From contig NZ_LIQG01000026.1 of NCBI RefSeq assembly GCF_001418015.1, positions 372,001 through 436,000 of the forward strand: 64,000 bases of DNA, given 5' to 3'. The notes under the pieces are model-generated. The model saw only the letters and a list, made by a program, of their open reading frames with translations, was not told where the DNA came from and did not search any database. Position numbers and translations under genes: made by a program. Source of the stretch: Lacinutrix mariniflava (GTDB lineage: Bacteria > Bacteroidota > Bacteroidia > Flavobacteriales > Flavobacteriaceae). Positions 1 through 8,557 of the stretch are shown here, piece after piece. Each line of letters begins with the position of its first letter. Positions within the stretch are counted from its first letter, which is position 1.

Positions 1-1
1 T

Positions 2-1138
2 ACGTATTTTGATACTGAAAAGTTTAAAACAAAATTCGCTTGTGAGTTAAAAAACTTTGTCGCCACCGATTTTCTAGAAAGAAAAGAGGCGCGAAAAATG
101 GACAGGTTTACCCAGTACGCAATGGTCGCATCTGATGAGGCTATTGCGGACTCAAACCTTAATTTAGATACCATCAACAAATTAAGAGTTGGTGTTATTT
201 GGGGAGCAGGAATTGGAGGCTTGGAAACGTTCCAGAACGAAGTACTAAACTTTGCCGCTGGAGATGGAACACCAAGATTTAATCCATTCTTTATCCCAAA
301 AATGATTGCAGATATTGCACCAGGAAACATATCTATAAAAAATGGATTTATGGGACCTAACTATACAACTGTATCTGCCTGCGCATCATCTGCTAACGCC
401 ATGATAGACGCACTTAACTATATTCGTTTAGGACATTGCGATGTTATTGTTACAGGTGGAAGTGAAGCCGCTGTAACTATTGCTGGAATGGGCGGATTTA
501 ATGCTATGCACGCATTATCAACAAGAAATGAAAGCCCAGAAACAGCCTCAAGGCCTTTTGATGGAACTAGAGATGGTTTTGTTTTAGGTGAAGGTGCTGG
601 AGCAATTATTCTTGAAGAATATGAGCATGCAAAAGCAAGAGGTGCAAAAATTTATGCTGAAGTATTAGGTGGAGGAATGTCTAGCGACGCTTACCACATG
701 ACAGCGCCACATCCTGAAGGAATAGGTGTTATTGCAGTTATGAAAAACTGTTTAGAAAATGCTGGTTTAAAACCTGAAGATGTCGATCACATTAACACAC
801 ACGGAACATCTACACCGCTTGGTGATGTAGCCGAACTTAAAGCAATTTCAAACGTTTTTGGAGATCACGCTAAAAACATCAATATTAATTCTACAAAGTC
901 AATGACTGGTCACTTATTGGGTGCTGCTGGTGCTATTGAATCTATTGCCTGTATTTTAGCAATGGAACATGGTATCGTACCTCCAACAATTAATCATACA
1001 ACTATTGACGAAAACATAGATCCTAATCTAAACTTAACGCTTAACCAACCACAAAAACGCGAAATTAAAGTCGCAATGAGTAATACTTTTGGTTTTGGCG
1101 GACATAATGCTTGTGTATTATTTAAAAAGTTAGATTAA
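2..1138 (+). CDS. fabF: Beta-ketoacyl-ACP synthase II (partial, 5' end off the window)
   Basis: Condensing enzyme of type II fatty acid synthesis: it extends acyl-ACP with malonyl-ACP in the cytoplasm. The open frame continues upstream of the first ATG (98) to the window edge and encodes the expected family sequence (YFDTEKFKTKFACEL), so the true start lies outside. About 378 residues are present of roughly 415 usual. The catalytic Cys is in SACASSANAM (codon 380-382); the two active-site His are in NTHGTSTPLGD and SMTGHLLGAAGA; the C-terminal SNTFGFGGHNA motif is intact. It is followed 7 bp later by rnc, a pairing (usually acpP-fabF-rnc) common in bacteria. Identity is secure; only the N-terminus is missing. 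Confidence 0.97.
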   Translation, partial: TYFDTEKFKTKFACELKNFVATDFLERKEARKMDRFTQYAMVASDEAIADSNLNLDTINKLRVGVIWGAGIGGLETFQNEVLNFAAGDGTPRFNPFFIPKMIADIAPGNISIKNGFMGPNYTTVSACASSANAMIDALNYIRLGHCDVIVTGGSEAAVTIAGMGGFNAMHALSTRNESPETASRPFDGTRDGFVLGEGAGAIILEEYEHAKARGAKIYAEVLGGGMSSDAYHMTAPHPEGIGVIAVMKNCLENAGLKPEDVDHINTHGTSTPLGDVAELKAISNVFGDHAKNININSTKSMTGHLLGAAGAIESIACILAMEHGIVPPTINHTTIDENIDPNLNLTLNQPQKREIKVAMSNTFGFGGHNACVLFKKLD

Positions 1139-1145
1139 ATATTGA

Positions 1146-1889
1146 ATGAAAAGAATTCGAAACATATTCTCAAAATCTAAAGAAGGAAAAGGAGAGTTCT
1201 TTACTACAATTTCAGAAATTATAGGCTACAAGCCAAAAACGATTAAACACTTTAAAACAGCGTTTACACATCGTTCTATGAATATTAAAAACGACAACGG
1301 TCATATTATAAATTATGAACGTTTAGAGTTTTTAGGAGACGCAATGCTAAGTTCAGTCATTGCACATCACTTATATAAAGAAGTTCCAAGTGGAGACGAA
1401 GGCTACTTAACTAAAATGCGCTCTAAAATTGTTAGTAGAGAACATTTAAACGAACTTGGGCGCGACTTAAAACTTATCGATCTTGTAGAAAGTAAAATTC
1501 CAAAAGGGCAATTTGGTGATAATATTCATGGTAACTTATTCGAATCTTTAGTAGGTGCCATTTACTTAGATGGTAACTATAAAGCGTGCGAGAAATTTAT
1601 TTACAAACGTGTTATTACACCTTTTGTAGACATAGAGCAACTTGAAGGAAAAGTTATTAGCTATAAATCCTTATTGATTGAATGGTGTCAGAAAGAAAAA
1701 AAGACTTTCGATTATAATGTTTACGAAGATACTGGTAACGATAATATTCGTCATTTTTCTGTAAAATTATCAATAGACGATAAAATAGTGTCTAAAGGCA
1801 GAGCAACTTCAAAAAAGAAAGCAGAAGAAAAAGCCTCAAAACGCGCATTTTTTGTTTTTCAAAACCAAATATCAAAAGCTTTTTCATAA
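1146..1889 (+). CDS. rnc: Ribonuclease III
   Basis: Endonuclease that cleaves double-stranded RNA, processing rRNA precursors and structured mRNAs. The N-terminal catalytic domain carries the signature ERLEFLGDAML (residues about 59-69) and the second acidic cluster in GNLFESLVGAIYLDG. A double-stranded RNA-binding domain fills the C-terminal third (about residues 170-240, ending in the basic KGRATSKKKAEEKASKRAF pattern). At 247 residues it has normal length for Bacteroidota. It starts 7 bp after fabF, so the two are probably cotranscribed; the 150-bp gap after it suggests a new unit begins with the next gene. Confidence 0.97.
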   Translation: MKRIRNIFSKSKEGKGEFFTTISEIIGYKPKTIKHFKTAFTHRSMNIKNDNGHIINYERLEFLGDAMLSSVIAHHLYKEVPSGDEGYLTKMRSKIVSREHLNELGRDLKLIDLVESKIPKGQFGDNIHGNLFESLVGAIYLDGNYKACEKFIYKRVITPFVDIEQLEGKVISYKSLLIEWCQKEKKTFDYNVYEDTGNDNIRHFSVKLSIDDKIVSKGRATSKKKAEEKASKRAFFVFQNQISKAFS

Positions 1890-2039
1890 GCTCTATTGGT
1901 ATTTTATCATTTTAAATAAATTAAGAGCAAACTACAACGTTTTCGTATTATCTTCTTGTTAAGATTAAGTAAAACAACGTACTTCAAACCATTTTAAATA
2001 CTATATTTACAATTCTGTCAAAGAAAAGTTGGTATTAAT

Positions 2040-2528
2040 ATGGCAATTAAAAAACTCGTTTTAGATGATTTTTTAGAGGATGAAAACTTCTCGCTTATTG
2101 GCATTCATTGCACCATAGAAGATTATCGTTTAGCTTATTTACTTAATAAAGTTTTAGAATTAAAACTAGTAAGGCAAGACAACGATATAGATAATAACAA
2201 CAACAAAACGGCTTTTTCTATTTTCGAATGGGAAGACGACACACAATTTAAAACTTGGAATTTAGTATCTAACACTTGTAAAGTAGTTACAAACCAAACA
2301 GGTAACGATTTTGATTCTCTATTTAGTTTTAATCCAACAGAAACAAAAACGCATCATTTGGTGCCAGAATTTAGCAAAGCTAATTACCTGCTAAAAATTG
2401 ATAATGAGTTTCATTCTAAAAAAGAAAAACTCATCCTAGAAAAAATACTAAAAATAGATCAAGTTATTACAGCTTACAGCATAGCTTCTGAAAGTTTAAA
2501 ATCTAAAGATCAACTAATATTCAACTAA
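2040..2528 (+). CDS. IPExxxVDY family protein
   Basis: Small acidic protein of 162 residues, found almost only in Bacteroidota and usually placed directly before pyruvate kinase, as here. The name-giving motif appears in variant form as VPEFSKANY (about residues 110-118). No signal peptide or membrane segment is visible, so it is probably cytoplasmic. Its stop codon overlaps the pyk start in TAATG, which points to translational coupling with pyk. No biochemical function is known to me for this family; a role tied to glycolysis or pyk is only inference from the position. A near-consensus -7 box (TATATTTA, 2002-2009) lies 30 bp upstream of the start. Confidence 0.85.
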   Translation: MAIKKLVLDDFLEDENFSLIGIHCTIEDYRLAYLLNKVLELKLVRQDNDIDNNNNKTAFSIFEWEDDTQFKTWNLVSNTCKVVTNQTGNDFDSLFSFNPTETKTHHLVPEFSKANYLLKIDNEFHSKKEKLILEKILKIDQVITAYSIASESLKSKDQLIFN

Positions 2529-3952
2529 TGTTAAGAAAAAAAACCAAAATAGTAGCAACCTTAGGTCCTGCAACAAGTAGTAAAAAAGTTTTAAAAGGCA
2601 TGCTAGACGCAGGTGCTAACGTTTTTAGAATAAACTTTTCTCATGCAGATTACAATGATGTAAAAGAACGCGTACAAATGATACGTGAACTAAATGACGA
2701 ATTTGGATACAACGCTTCTATTTTAGCAGATTTACAAGGTCCTAAACTACGTGTAGGCGTAATGAAAGGTGAAGTTTACGTGCAACCAGGTGACGAAATT
2801 ATTTTCGCTACAGGAGAACGTTTCGAAGGCACAAAAGATCGTGTTTACATGACTTATGATAAGTTTCCACAAGACGCAAAAAAGGGAGAACGCATTCTTT
2901 TAGATGATGGTAAATTAATTTTTGAAGTTATTTCTTCAGATAAAGTATCAGAAGTAAAAGCCAAAGTTATACAAGGCGGACCATTACGTTCTAAAAAAGG
3001 TGTAAACCTTCCAAACACAAATATTTCTCAGCCGGCTTTAACAGAAAAAGATATTGAAGACGCAAAATTCGCTTGCGAATTAAAAGTCGATTGGCTAGCA
3101 TTATCATTCGTGCGTCATGCCGAAGATTTAATGATATTACAAGAGCTTATAAAAGAGCACAGTGACCATAAAATTCCAATTATTGCTAAAATTGAAAAGC
3201 CAGAAGGTGTAGCAAACATCGATAAAATTGTTGCTTATTGTGACGGTTTAATGGTAGCACGTGGTGATTTAGGAGTAGAAATTCCTGCCGAAGAAGTACC
3301 ATTAGTACAAAAGCAATTAGTGCTACGCGCAAAACGTGCTAGAATACCAGTAATTATTGCAACACAAATGATGGAAACCATGATAGATAGCCTTACGCCA
3401 ACACGTGCAGAGGTTAACGATGTGGCTAACTCAATCATGGATGGAGCAGATGCCGTAATGTTATCTGGCGAAACTAGTGTTGGTAAATATCCAGTACAAG
3501 TAATAGAGCAAATGGCAAGCATTATTCGTAGTGTTGAGGACAGTGATTTAATTAAAGTACCACACGAACCACCAACCATTAGAACTAAGCGTTATATAAC
3601 AAAATCTATATGCTATCACGCAGCGCAAATGGCGAACGAGATTGATGCAAAAGGTATTTCTACATTAACAAATAGTGGATATACAGCATTTCAAATTTCA
3701 GCTTGGAGACCAAAGTCTCACATATTAGTGTTCACATCTAACAAGCGTATTTTAACGCAACTAAACTTACTTTGGGGAGTTAAAGCTTTCTTTTACGATA
3801 AGTTTGTAAGTACAGACGAAACTATAGAAGATGTAAACAAAATGGCTCAAGAAATGGGTTATTTAGAAAAAGGAGACATGCTAGTAAGTTTAGCAGCCAT
3901 GCCTATTCAAGAAAAAGGAATGGTGAATACATTACGTATCTCAGAAATATAA
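2528..3952 (+). CDS. pyk: Pyruvate kinase
   Basis: Last step of glycolysis: phosphoenolpyruvate plus ADP gives pyruvate plus ATP, in the cytoplasm. The N-terminus KTKIVATLGPATSS is the classical family start. The catalytic Lys/Glu region is IIAKIEKPEGVANI, and the metal/PEP site is GLMVARGDLGVEIP with QKQLVLRAKRARIPVIIATQMMETM behind it. The C-terminal domain (about residues 350-474) is complete. Length 474 is typical. It shares one base with the preceding IPExxxVDY gene (TAATG overlap). A hairpin with a T-run at 4068-4097 can end the transcript. Confidence 0.98.
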   Translation: MLRKKTKIVATLGPATSSKKVLKGMLDAGANVFRINFSHADYNDVKERVQMIRELNDEFGYNASILADLQGPKLRVGVMKGEVYVQPGDEIIFATGERFEGTKDRVYMTYDKFPQDAKKGERILLDDGKLIFEVISSDKVSEVKAKVIQGGPLRSKKGVNLPNTNISQPALTEKDIEDAKFACELKVDWLALSFVRHAEDLMILQELIKEHSDHKIPIIAKIEKPEGVANIDKIVAYCDGLMVARGDLGVEIPAEEVPLVQKQLVLRAKRARIPVIIATQMMETMIDSLTPTRAEVNDVANSIMDGADAVMLSGETSVGKYPVQVIEQMASIIRSVEDSDLIKVPHEPPTIRTKRYITKSICYHAAQMANEIDAKGISTLTNSGYTAFQISAWRPKSHILVFTSNKRILTQLNLLWGVKAFFYDKFVSTDETIEDVNKMAQEMGYLEKGDMLVSLAAMPIQEKGMVNTLRISEI

Positions 3953-3960
3953 AACAATTT

Positions 3961-4039
3961 GGGCGTTACCTAAAGGTCGCGCTTTCCGCTATATCTTTTG
4001 CAGAAAAAGCAAAAGGATGCCGCATCAATCGCTAACGCG
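3961..4039 (+). repeat. Intergenic repeat of the GGGCGTT...CTAACGCG type, copy A
   Basis: The segment opens with GGGCGTTACC and closes with ATGCCG...TCGCTAACGCG, giving inverted ends GCGTTA/TAACGC. An internal imperfect hairpin is formed by CTTTTGC and GCAAAAG around AGAAAAA. The same ends, reversed, occur at 12065-12147. The two copies share terminal blocks but have different hairpin cores. Elements of this look are frequent between genes in flavobacteria as far as I recall; no coding capacity is seen. Confidence 0.6.
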
Positions 4040-4067
4040 GACTTGCGAGAGTAAATATAAATTAGAG

Positions 4068-4097
4068 CCAGTTACAATTTTGTAGCTGGTTTTTTTG
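4068..4097 (+). terminator. Rho-independent terminator of pyk
   Basis: Stem CCAGTTAC (4068-4075) pairs with GTAGCTGG (4082-4089) with one G-T wobble and a 6-nt loop, followed by seven T. It lies 115 bp after the pyk stop, beyond the repeat element. Confidence 0.75.
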
Positions 4098-4118
4098 TTT
4101 TGAACAGCACTAAAAAAT

Positions 4119-4244
4119 TTAGTTTAAGCTCAAAAGCCCATCCTTAAAATGCTGCCAGTCAGAAAAAATAGCAGAAGTAAAAATAAATACAATTACCAAA
4201 ACAGTTATTTTTCTATACTCCATTTTTGTTAATGCTCTTTTCAT
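4119..4244 (-). CDS. Small single-pass membrane protein (41 aa)
   Basis: A short open frame downstream of the metal ABC permease genes on the same strand, 27 bp after the stop of the second permease. It encodes a basic start (MKRALTKMEYRK), one hydrophobic segment (about residues 13-27) and the tail SDWQHFKDGLLSLN. The D-W-x-x-F-K-x-G pattern after a membrane segment recurs in small and large Bacteroidota membrane proteins that I remember, which supports coding. An alternative start is Met8 (4223). Function is unknown. It may be the last gene of the metal transport operon, or a separate short unit. Confidence 0.5.
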   Translation of the reverse strand: MKRALTKMEYRKITVLVIVFIFTSAIFSDWQHFKDGLLSLN

Positions 4245-4271
4245 AGTATTAATTTTATTTAAAACACTTCA

Positions 4272-5432
4272 TTATCCTCTAAACAAAAAGAAATCATCTT
4301 TCATATCTTCAATCTGAGTATCTTCATTAGTAATAATATAGTCTATCGCTTTAGAAGTAAATGTGTCACCTTTTTCGGTTAGTGAAACAATATTTTTATC
4401 AACCACAATCATATTGTTTTTAAGCGCCAATTCTAAAACCGTCTTAGCGCGTACCTTTTGCCAATTAATATGTTCTCTTAAATGATTTACATGTCTTTCT
4501 TCTAACTCATTATGGTTTTTTAAATGAAGTAAAAACGTTAATAAAGAAACCTCTATACGTTGTTGTTTTTCACGATACATTACAGCAATCACACCTTTAC
4601 TTGGCGCAAATAGATAAACCATTAAAAACAGTAAGCCTAACATAGTTGTAATAGAACCAGCAATAGAAGCATCTAGCCAATGTGCAAACCAATAACCAGA
4701 AATAGCACTCATCACACCAAAAGTGATAGCGAGCCCTAACATCTTCTTTAAATCTGTAGTTAGTAAATAGGCAGCAGCGGCAGGCGCAATCATTAAAGCA
4801 ACCACTAAAATGGCTCCTACGGCATCAAAAGCACCTACAGTTGTAACCGAAGCTACACTCATTAGTCCATAATGGATGATTGCAGGAGAAAAACCAAGAG
4901 AAGCAGCTAAACCAGCATCAAACGTACTTACTTTTAATTCCTTGAAAAAAGCTATAAGAAGCGTCACAGTAATTAATAAAATAACACCAATAATCCATAA
5001 TGCTTTTGGTCCAACATCTACTCCAGAAATTAGCAACCTATCAAATGGTGCAAAAGCTAATTCTCCTAAAAGAACAGCATCAACATCTAAATGTACATCA
5101 TTCGCATTCTTTGCAATTAAAATAACTCCAATACTAAACAAAGCCGGAAAAACTAATCCTATTGCAGTGTCTTCTTTTACGAGTCCTGTTTTTTGAATAT
5201 ACTCCACCAAAATAACTGTAATAATACCAGTAAAGGCAGCAAATAAAATTAATAGTGGAGAATTAAGATCTTGTGTTATAAAGAAACCTATAACAATACC
5301 AGGAAGTATAGAATGACTTATAGCATCGCTTATCATCGCCATTTTACGTAAGACTAAAAATGTTCCTGGAATGGCGCAAGCAATGGCAACTAAACTCGCA
5401 ATAAGTTGTATTTCTATTTGTGCGCTATTCAT
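4272..5432 (-). CDS. Metal ABC transporter permease (second), with C-terminal winged-helix-like extension
   Basis: Inner-membrane subunit of a TroCD/ZnuB/MntB-type importer for zinc, manganese or iron. Residues 1-about 280 are hydrophobic with eight or so membrane segments and family motifs (FLVLRKMAMISDAISHSILPG; DAVGAILVVALMIAPAAAAYLL). The start is placed at the ATG at 5432 (MNSAQIEIQL), because an in-frame upstream start (5480) would overlap the preceding permease by 56 bp; the chosen start overlaps it by 8 bp. About 100 extra residues at the C-terminus contain a pattern resembling a winged helix (VRAKTVLELALKNNMIV ... VSLTEKGDTF), as in DtxR-type repressors. Paired with the permease at 5425-6552. 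Metal specificity cannot be read from this subunit. Confidence 0.93.
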   Translation of the reverse strand: MNSAQIEIQLIASLVAIACAIPGTFLVLRKMAMISDAISHSILPGIVIGFFITQDLNSPLLILFAAFTGIITVILVEYIQKTGLVKEDTAIGLVFPALFSIGVILIAKNANDVHLDVDAVLLGELAFAPFDRLLISGVDVGPKALWIIGVILLITVTLLIAFFKELKVSTFDAGLAASLGFSPAIIHYGLMSVASVTTVGAFDAVGAILVVALMIAPAAAAYLLTTDLKKMLGLAITFGVMSAISGYWFAHWLDASIAGSITTMLGLLFLMVYLFAPSKGVIAVMYREKQQRIEVSLLTFLLHLKNHNELEERHVNHLREHINWQKVRAKTVLELALKNNMIVVDKNIVSLTEKGDTFTSKAIDYIITNEDTQIEDMKDDFFLFRG

Positions 5433-6552
5433 CTTCAGTAGATTGTTTAGTGTATAAATTTGCTGCAGCTTCAAACCCAACTTTGGTTAAGCTCCACATA
5501 TTACCTTTTAGCTCTACATAATTCATTTCAACTAATTTCTGAAGTGTTTTACGTGTGTAACCTTGAAAACTATTTAATAATTTAATAGCATGAGGATGCG
5601 AAATATTCTCATGTGTTTCAGCAATATGATGCATGAACGCTAAAGTTTTATGCAATTCTAAATCGCGTCTGTTTTTAATAAATCTCAATTGTTTAAATAA
5701 TAAACCACGACTTGGAGAAAACACAAACGAAAAAAGTACAAAAACGGAAGCTACCAACACAATTACTGGTCCTGTAGATAAATTTGTTTGGCTTGCACTA
5801 ATTGCGGTTCCAAAAACACCAGAAAAAGCACCAAAAACAGCTGCTAAAAGCACCATTGTAGCCAAACTATTTGTCCATTGCCTAGCTGCAGCAGCAGGAG
5901 CCAAAAGCATTGCACTCATTAAAACAACACCAACAGTTTGTAGACCTAAAACAATAGCTAACACAATAAAACTAGTAATTAATATGTCTATAAACCTAGT
6001 ATTAAAACCTAGTGTTTTAGTGTAATCTGCATCAAACAATAGTAATTTAAACTCTTTCCAAAACAATAACAAAACAAACAAGCATAAACCAGTAACTATA
6101 GCCATTAACCAAACATCACTTTCTACTAAAGTAGCTGCCTGTCCAAAAAGATATTTATCTAATCCTGCTTGATTAGCATTAGGTTGTTTTTGTATAAACG
6201 TTAATAACAACATTCCAAAACCAAAAAACAGAGATAAAATTAAACCTAAAGCTGTATCACTTTTTAAATGTGTTTTTTTAACGATACTTCTAATCCAAAA
6301 CGTACCAATTAAGCCACTAACTAAAGCGCCCAAAAGCAACGTATTAGTATCTTTTGTTCCTGTAATTAAAAAAGCAACAGCAATCCCTGGTAAAGCTGCG
6401 TGTGAAATAGCGTCACCAAGTAGACTTTGCTTTCTTAATACCGCAAAACTACCAAGCATTCCTGTTACAGCCCCTAAAATAGCGGTTCCAAGCGTGATGG
6501 TTCTTAGTGTATAATCACTAAATACTAATGAAAAATATTCTGATATATCCAT
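5425..6552 (-). CDS. Metal ABC transporter permease (first), with C-terminal winged-helix-like extension
   Basis: Inner-membrane permease of the same TroCD/ZnuB-type importer as its downstream neighbour. It shows the family motifs AVLRKQSLLGDAISHAALPGI near the N-terminus and VGVVLMSAMLLAPAAAARQW near the centre, and about eight membrane segments over the first 280 residues. Length 375 exceeds the usual 270-300 because of a soluble tail with a helix-turn-helix-like run (SFQGYTRKTLQKLVEMNYVE) followed by a wing-like WSLTKVGFEAA. Its stop codon lies inside the start of the next permease gene (8-bp overlap), indicating translational coupling. The 147 bp before its start hold a small hairpin and short repeats. 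Confidence 0.94.
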   Translation of the reverse strand: MDISEYFSLVFSDYTLRTITLGTAILGAVTGMLGSFAVLRKQSLLGDAISHAALPGIAVAFLITGTKDTNTLLLGALVSGLIGTFWIRSIVKKTHLKSDTALGLILSLFFGFGMLLLTFIQKQPNANQAGLDKYLFGQAATLVESDVWLMAIVTGLCLFVLLLFWKEFKLLLFDADYTKTLGFNTRFIDILITSFIVLAIVLGLQTVGVVLMSAMLLAPAAAARQWTNSLATMVLLAAVFGAFSGVFGTAISASQTNLSTGPVIVLVASVFVLFSFVFSPSRGLLFKQLRFIKNRRDLELHKTLAFMHHIAETHENISHPHAIKLLNSFQGYTRKTLQKLVEMNYVELKGNMWSLTKVGFEAAANLYTKQSTEDE

Positions 6553-6563
6553 TTTTGTTATTC

Positions 6564-6575
6564 CTGCTAATGCAG
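6564..6575. repeat. Short hairpin repeat CTGC-taat-GCAG
   Basis: Lies 11 bp before the permease start codon. It belongs to the same hairpin group as 21447-21458, 24929-24946 and 25980-25993: a CTGC or CCTGC stem, 4-nt loop, often flanked by GATT and GGAAT. Confidence 0.45.
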
Positions 6576-6665
6576 AAATATTCTTTATTGTTTTGTTATA
6601 AATTATGAGATTCTTCGCATTGCTTTGAATGACATATTAACTATCTTATTTTAAACCGAGCAAAT

Positions 6666-6697
6666 ACTGCCAACTGTTGACTGCTCACTGCCAACTG
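6666..6697. repeat. Direct repeat ACTGCCAACTG (two copies)
   Basis: Two identical 11-mers at 6666-6676 and 6687-6697, separated by TTGACTGCTC, which is itself similar. They fill the gap before the ATPase stop codon. No coding function is seen; probably slipped-strand expansion. Confidence 0.5.
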
Positions 6698-6699
6698 CT

Positions 6700-7434
6700 T
6701 TACTCTTGAACACTTACTTTAAAATTAATACCATAGGTTTTTGTTAAATTATCATCGTTAAAAATATCTTTAACTGGACCTGTAGCTATTTTCTTCACAT
6801 TTAAAAACGTTACCCAATCAAAATATTCTGGTACAGTTTGTAAATCGTGATGAACAACAATAACTGTCTTACCCGCTTTTCTTAATTCTTTTAAAATATT
6901 AATAATTGCAATTTCTGTTGTAGCATCAACACCTTGAAAAGGCTCATCCATAAAATAAATAGATGCGTTTTGCACTAAAGCACGCGCCAAGAAAATACGC
7001 TGCTGCTGTCCTCCAGATAACTGACTAATTTGCCTACCCTTAAAAGCCAACATCCCTACTTTCTCTAAAGCCTCTAATGCAGCTTTTTTCTCCTTCTGTC
7101 TTGGTCTTTTAATCCAACCCAAACTACCATAGGTTCCCATCATAACAACGTCTAAGGCAGTTGTTGGAAAATCCCAATCTACACTTCCTTTTTGTGGTAC
7201 ATAAGCAACAAGCTGTCTTTGTTTATTGTAAGGTTTACCATAAATAGTAACACTTCCTGCAATTGGTTTTAAAATGCCTAGAATGGATTTTATAAGTGTT
7301 GACTTTCCCGCTCCATTTGGTCCAACAATAGCCATCAGCACACCTTCCGGAATTTCTAAATCGATATCCCAAAGTACAGGCTTGTAGTTATAAGCCACTG
7401 TAAGGTCATCTACTTTTACTGCTATTTTACTCAT
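6700..7434 (-). CDS. Metal ABC transporter ATP-binding protein
   Basis: Cytoplasmic ATPase of the zinc/manganese/iron-type ABC importer encoded around it. Visible motifs are Walker [10 protein letters not shown] (residues about 38-46), signature [15 protein letters not shown], Walker [15 protein letters not shown] and the switch His in VVHHDL. Length 244 is normal. It lies between the binding protein gene (upstream, 167 bp) and the two permease genes (downstream, 147 bp). Both spacers are unusually long for an ABC operon and are filled by repeats, so internal promoters or hairpin-controlled expression are possible. Confidence 0.96.
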   Translation of the reverse strand: MSKIAVKVDDLTVAYNYKPVLWDIDLEIPEGVLMAIVGPNGAGKSTLIKSILGILKPIAGSVTIYGKPYNKQRQLVAYVPQKGSVDWDFPTTALDVVMMGTYGSLGWIKRPRQKEKKAALEALEKVGMLAFKGRQISQLSGGQQQRIFLARALVQNASIYFMDEPFQGVDATTEIAIINILKELRKAGKTVIVVHHDLQTVPEYFDWVTFLNVKKIATGPVKDIFNDDNLTKTYGINFKVSVQE

Positions 7435-7450
7435 TAATTTATTATTTTTC

Positions 7451-7552
7451 GTCAGTTCGAGTGATTCGGAGTTTTTTTCGGAATTGTATCGAGAACTATT
7501 TGATGACTTCTCGATACAATTTTTTCATTCTTCAAAAATCACTCGAAGTAAC
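7451..7552. repeat. Nested inverted repeat between ABC ATPase and binding protein genes
   Basis: The inner arms are perfect over 14 bp (7482-7495 AATTGTATCGAGAA and 7508-7521), with a 12-nt loop. The outer arms TTCGAGTGAT (7456-7465) and ATCACTCGAA (7538-7547) pair over 10 bp. It fills nearly the whole 167-bp spacer. The TTCGAGTGA / ATCGAGAA wording is typical of flavobacterial intergenic repeats as I recall them. It could fold as a long hairpin in the polycistronic mRNA. Confidence 0.8.
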
Positions 7553-7601
7553 AGTCTTTTGTTTTCATTCTAGTAAGTACTTTATACTGATGACTAATTA
7601 C

Positions 7602-8516
7602 TTATTTAAGTGCTTCAACAATTGTATTTACATTATACTCAAACATTCCTATATAAGTTCCTTCTACAGTTCCTGCATTACCAAGCGCATCAGAATACAA
7701 AGTACCACCAATTACAACTTCGTGGTCTTTAGATTTAACAGCTGCCTGCAATGCTTCAATAGTACGTTTTGGCACAGAACTTTCTACAAAAATAGCTTTC
7801 ACCTTATTTTCTATTATAAAGGTAGCTAATTTTTGAACATCTTGTACTCCTGCTTCTGTAGCTGTACTTATACCTTGTAAACCAACAACATTAAAACCGT
7901 AATTTTTACCAAAGTAATTAAAAGCATCATGCGCAGTAACAAGTATTCTTTTTTCTTTTGGAAGCGTTTCTATAGTTGTTAAAACCTTTTGTTCTAACGT
8001 TTCTAATTTTTTAAGAAATAGTGTTTCATTTTCTAAAAAAGCAGCAGCATTTTCAGGATCTTTTTCAGATAAAACCGCAGTTACTTTTTTAGCAAATTGC
8101 TTAAAAAAAGCAATATTAAACCACACATGCGGATCGTAATTTGAAGCAAAATATTCCGAACCTATTAATTGCGACTTATCTAAAGCTGCACCAAGCTCTA
8201 TTGTATTTGTAGTTTTGCTTCCCATTTTCTCGAAAACCTCAACTAGTTTGCCTTCTAAGTGTAAGCCATTGTAAAAAATAACATCGGCATTTACTAATTT
8301 AGAAACATCACCTTCACTTGCTTTAAACAAATGTGGATCTACTCCACTTCCCATTAAACCTTGGGTATTTACTAAATCTCCACCAATATTATTAACCAAA
8401 TCTGTTATCATTGTTGTTGTAGTGACCACATTTAGTTTACCTGTATCTTCTTTAACATCGTTTTTACAAGCAAATGTAATGACGGCTAATAGTAATATTA
8501 TTATGTTTTTTTTCAT
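7602..8516 (-). CDS. Metal ABC transporter substrate-binding lipoprotein (ZnuA/TroA/MntA family)
   Basis: Binds a divalent metal outside the inner membrane and delivers it to the permeases. The N-terminus is a lipoprotein signal (MKKNIIILLLAVITFACKND, lipid Cys at about residue 17). Conserved metal ligands typical of the cluster A-I fold are visible: His in GVDPHLF, His in SNYDPHVWFN, His in VTAHDAFNYFG, and the C-terminal acidic residue in GTLYSDALG. No His-rich loop is present, which argues against a ZnuA-type zinc-specific protein and fits a manganese or iron binder better, though this is inference. It begins 41 bp after the TonB receptor gene, so it is probably cotranscribed with it. Confidence 0.95.
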   Translation of the reverse strand: MKKNIIILLLAVITFACKNDVKEDTGKLNVVTTTTMITDLVNNIGGDLVNTQGLMGSGVDPHLFKASEGDVSKLVNADVIFYNGLHLEGKLVEVFEKMGSKTTNTIELGAALDKSQLIGSEYFASNYDPHVWFNIAFFKQFAKKVTAVLSEKDPENAAAFLENETLFLKKLETLEQKVLTTIETLPKEKRILVTAHDAFNYFGKNYGFNVVGLQGISTATEAGVQDVQKLATFIIENKVKAIFVESSVPKRTIEALQAAVKSKDHEVVIGGTLYSDALGNAGTVEGTYIGMFEYNVNTIVEALK

Positions 8517-8557
8517 AAGTCTAAAAATTTGTTGTGAAGGTACTAAAAATGATGCAA

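Noticed and set aside
3235-3579. Minus-strand open frame within pyk
   Set aside because: Antisense to conserved pyruvate kinase codons; Ser/Ile/Thr-rich shadow.
5633-6025. Plus-strand open frame of 130 codons
   Set aside because: Fully antisense to a well-supported permease gene, with no start context or family resemblance.
7461-7829. Plus-strand open frame of 122 codons
   Set aside because: It begins inside the nested inverted repeat and then runs antisense through the binding-protein gene; composition is Phe/Ser/Tyr-rich, as expected of a shadow frame.
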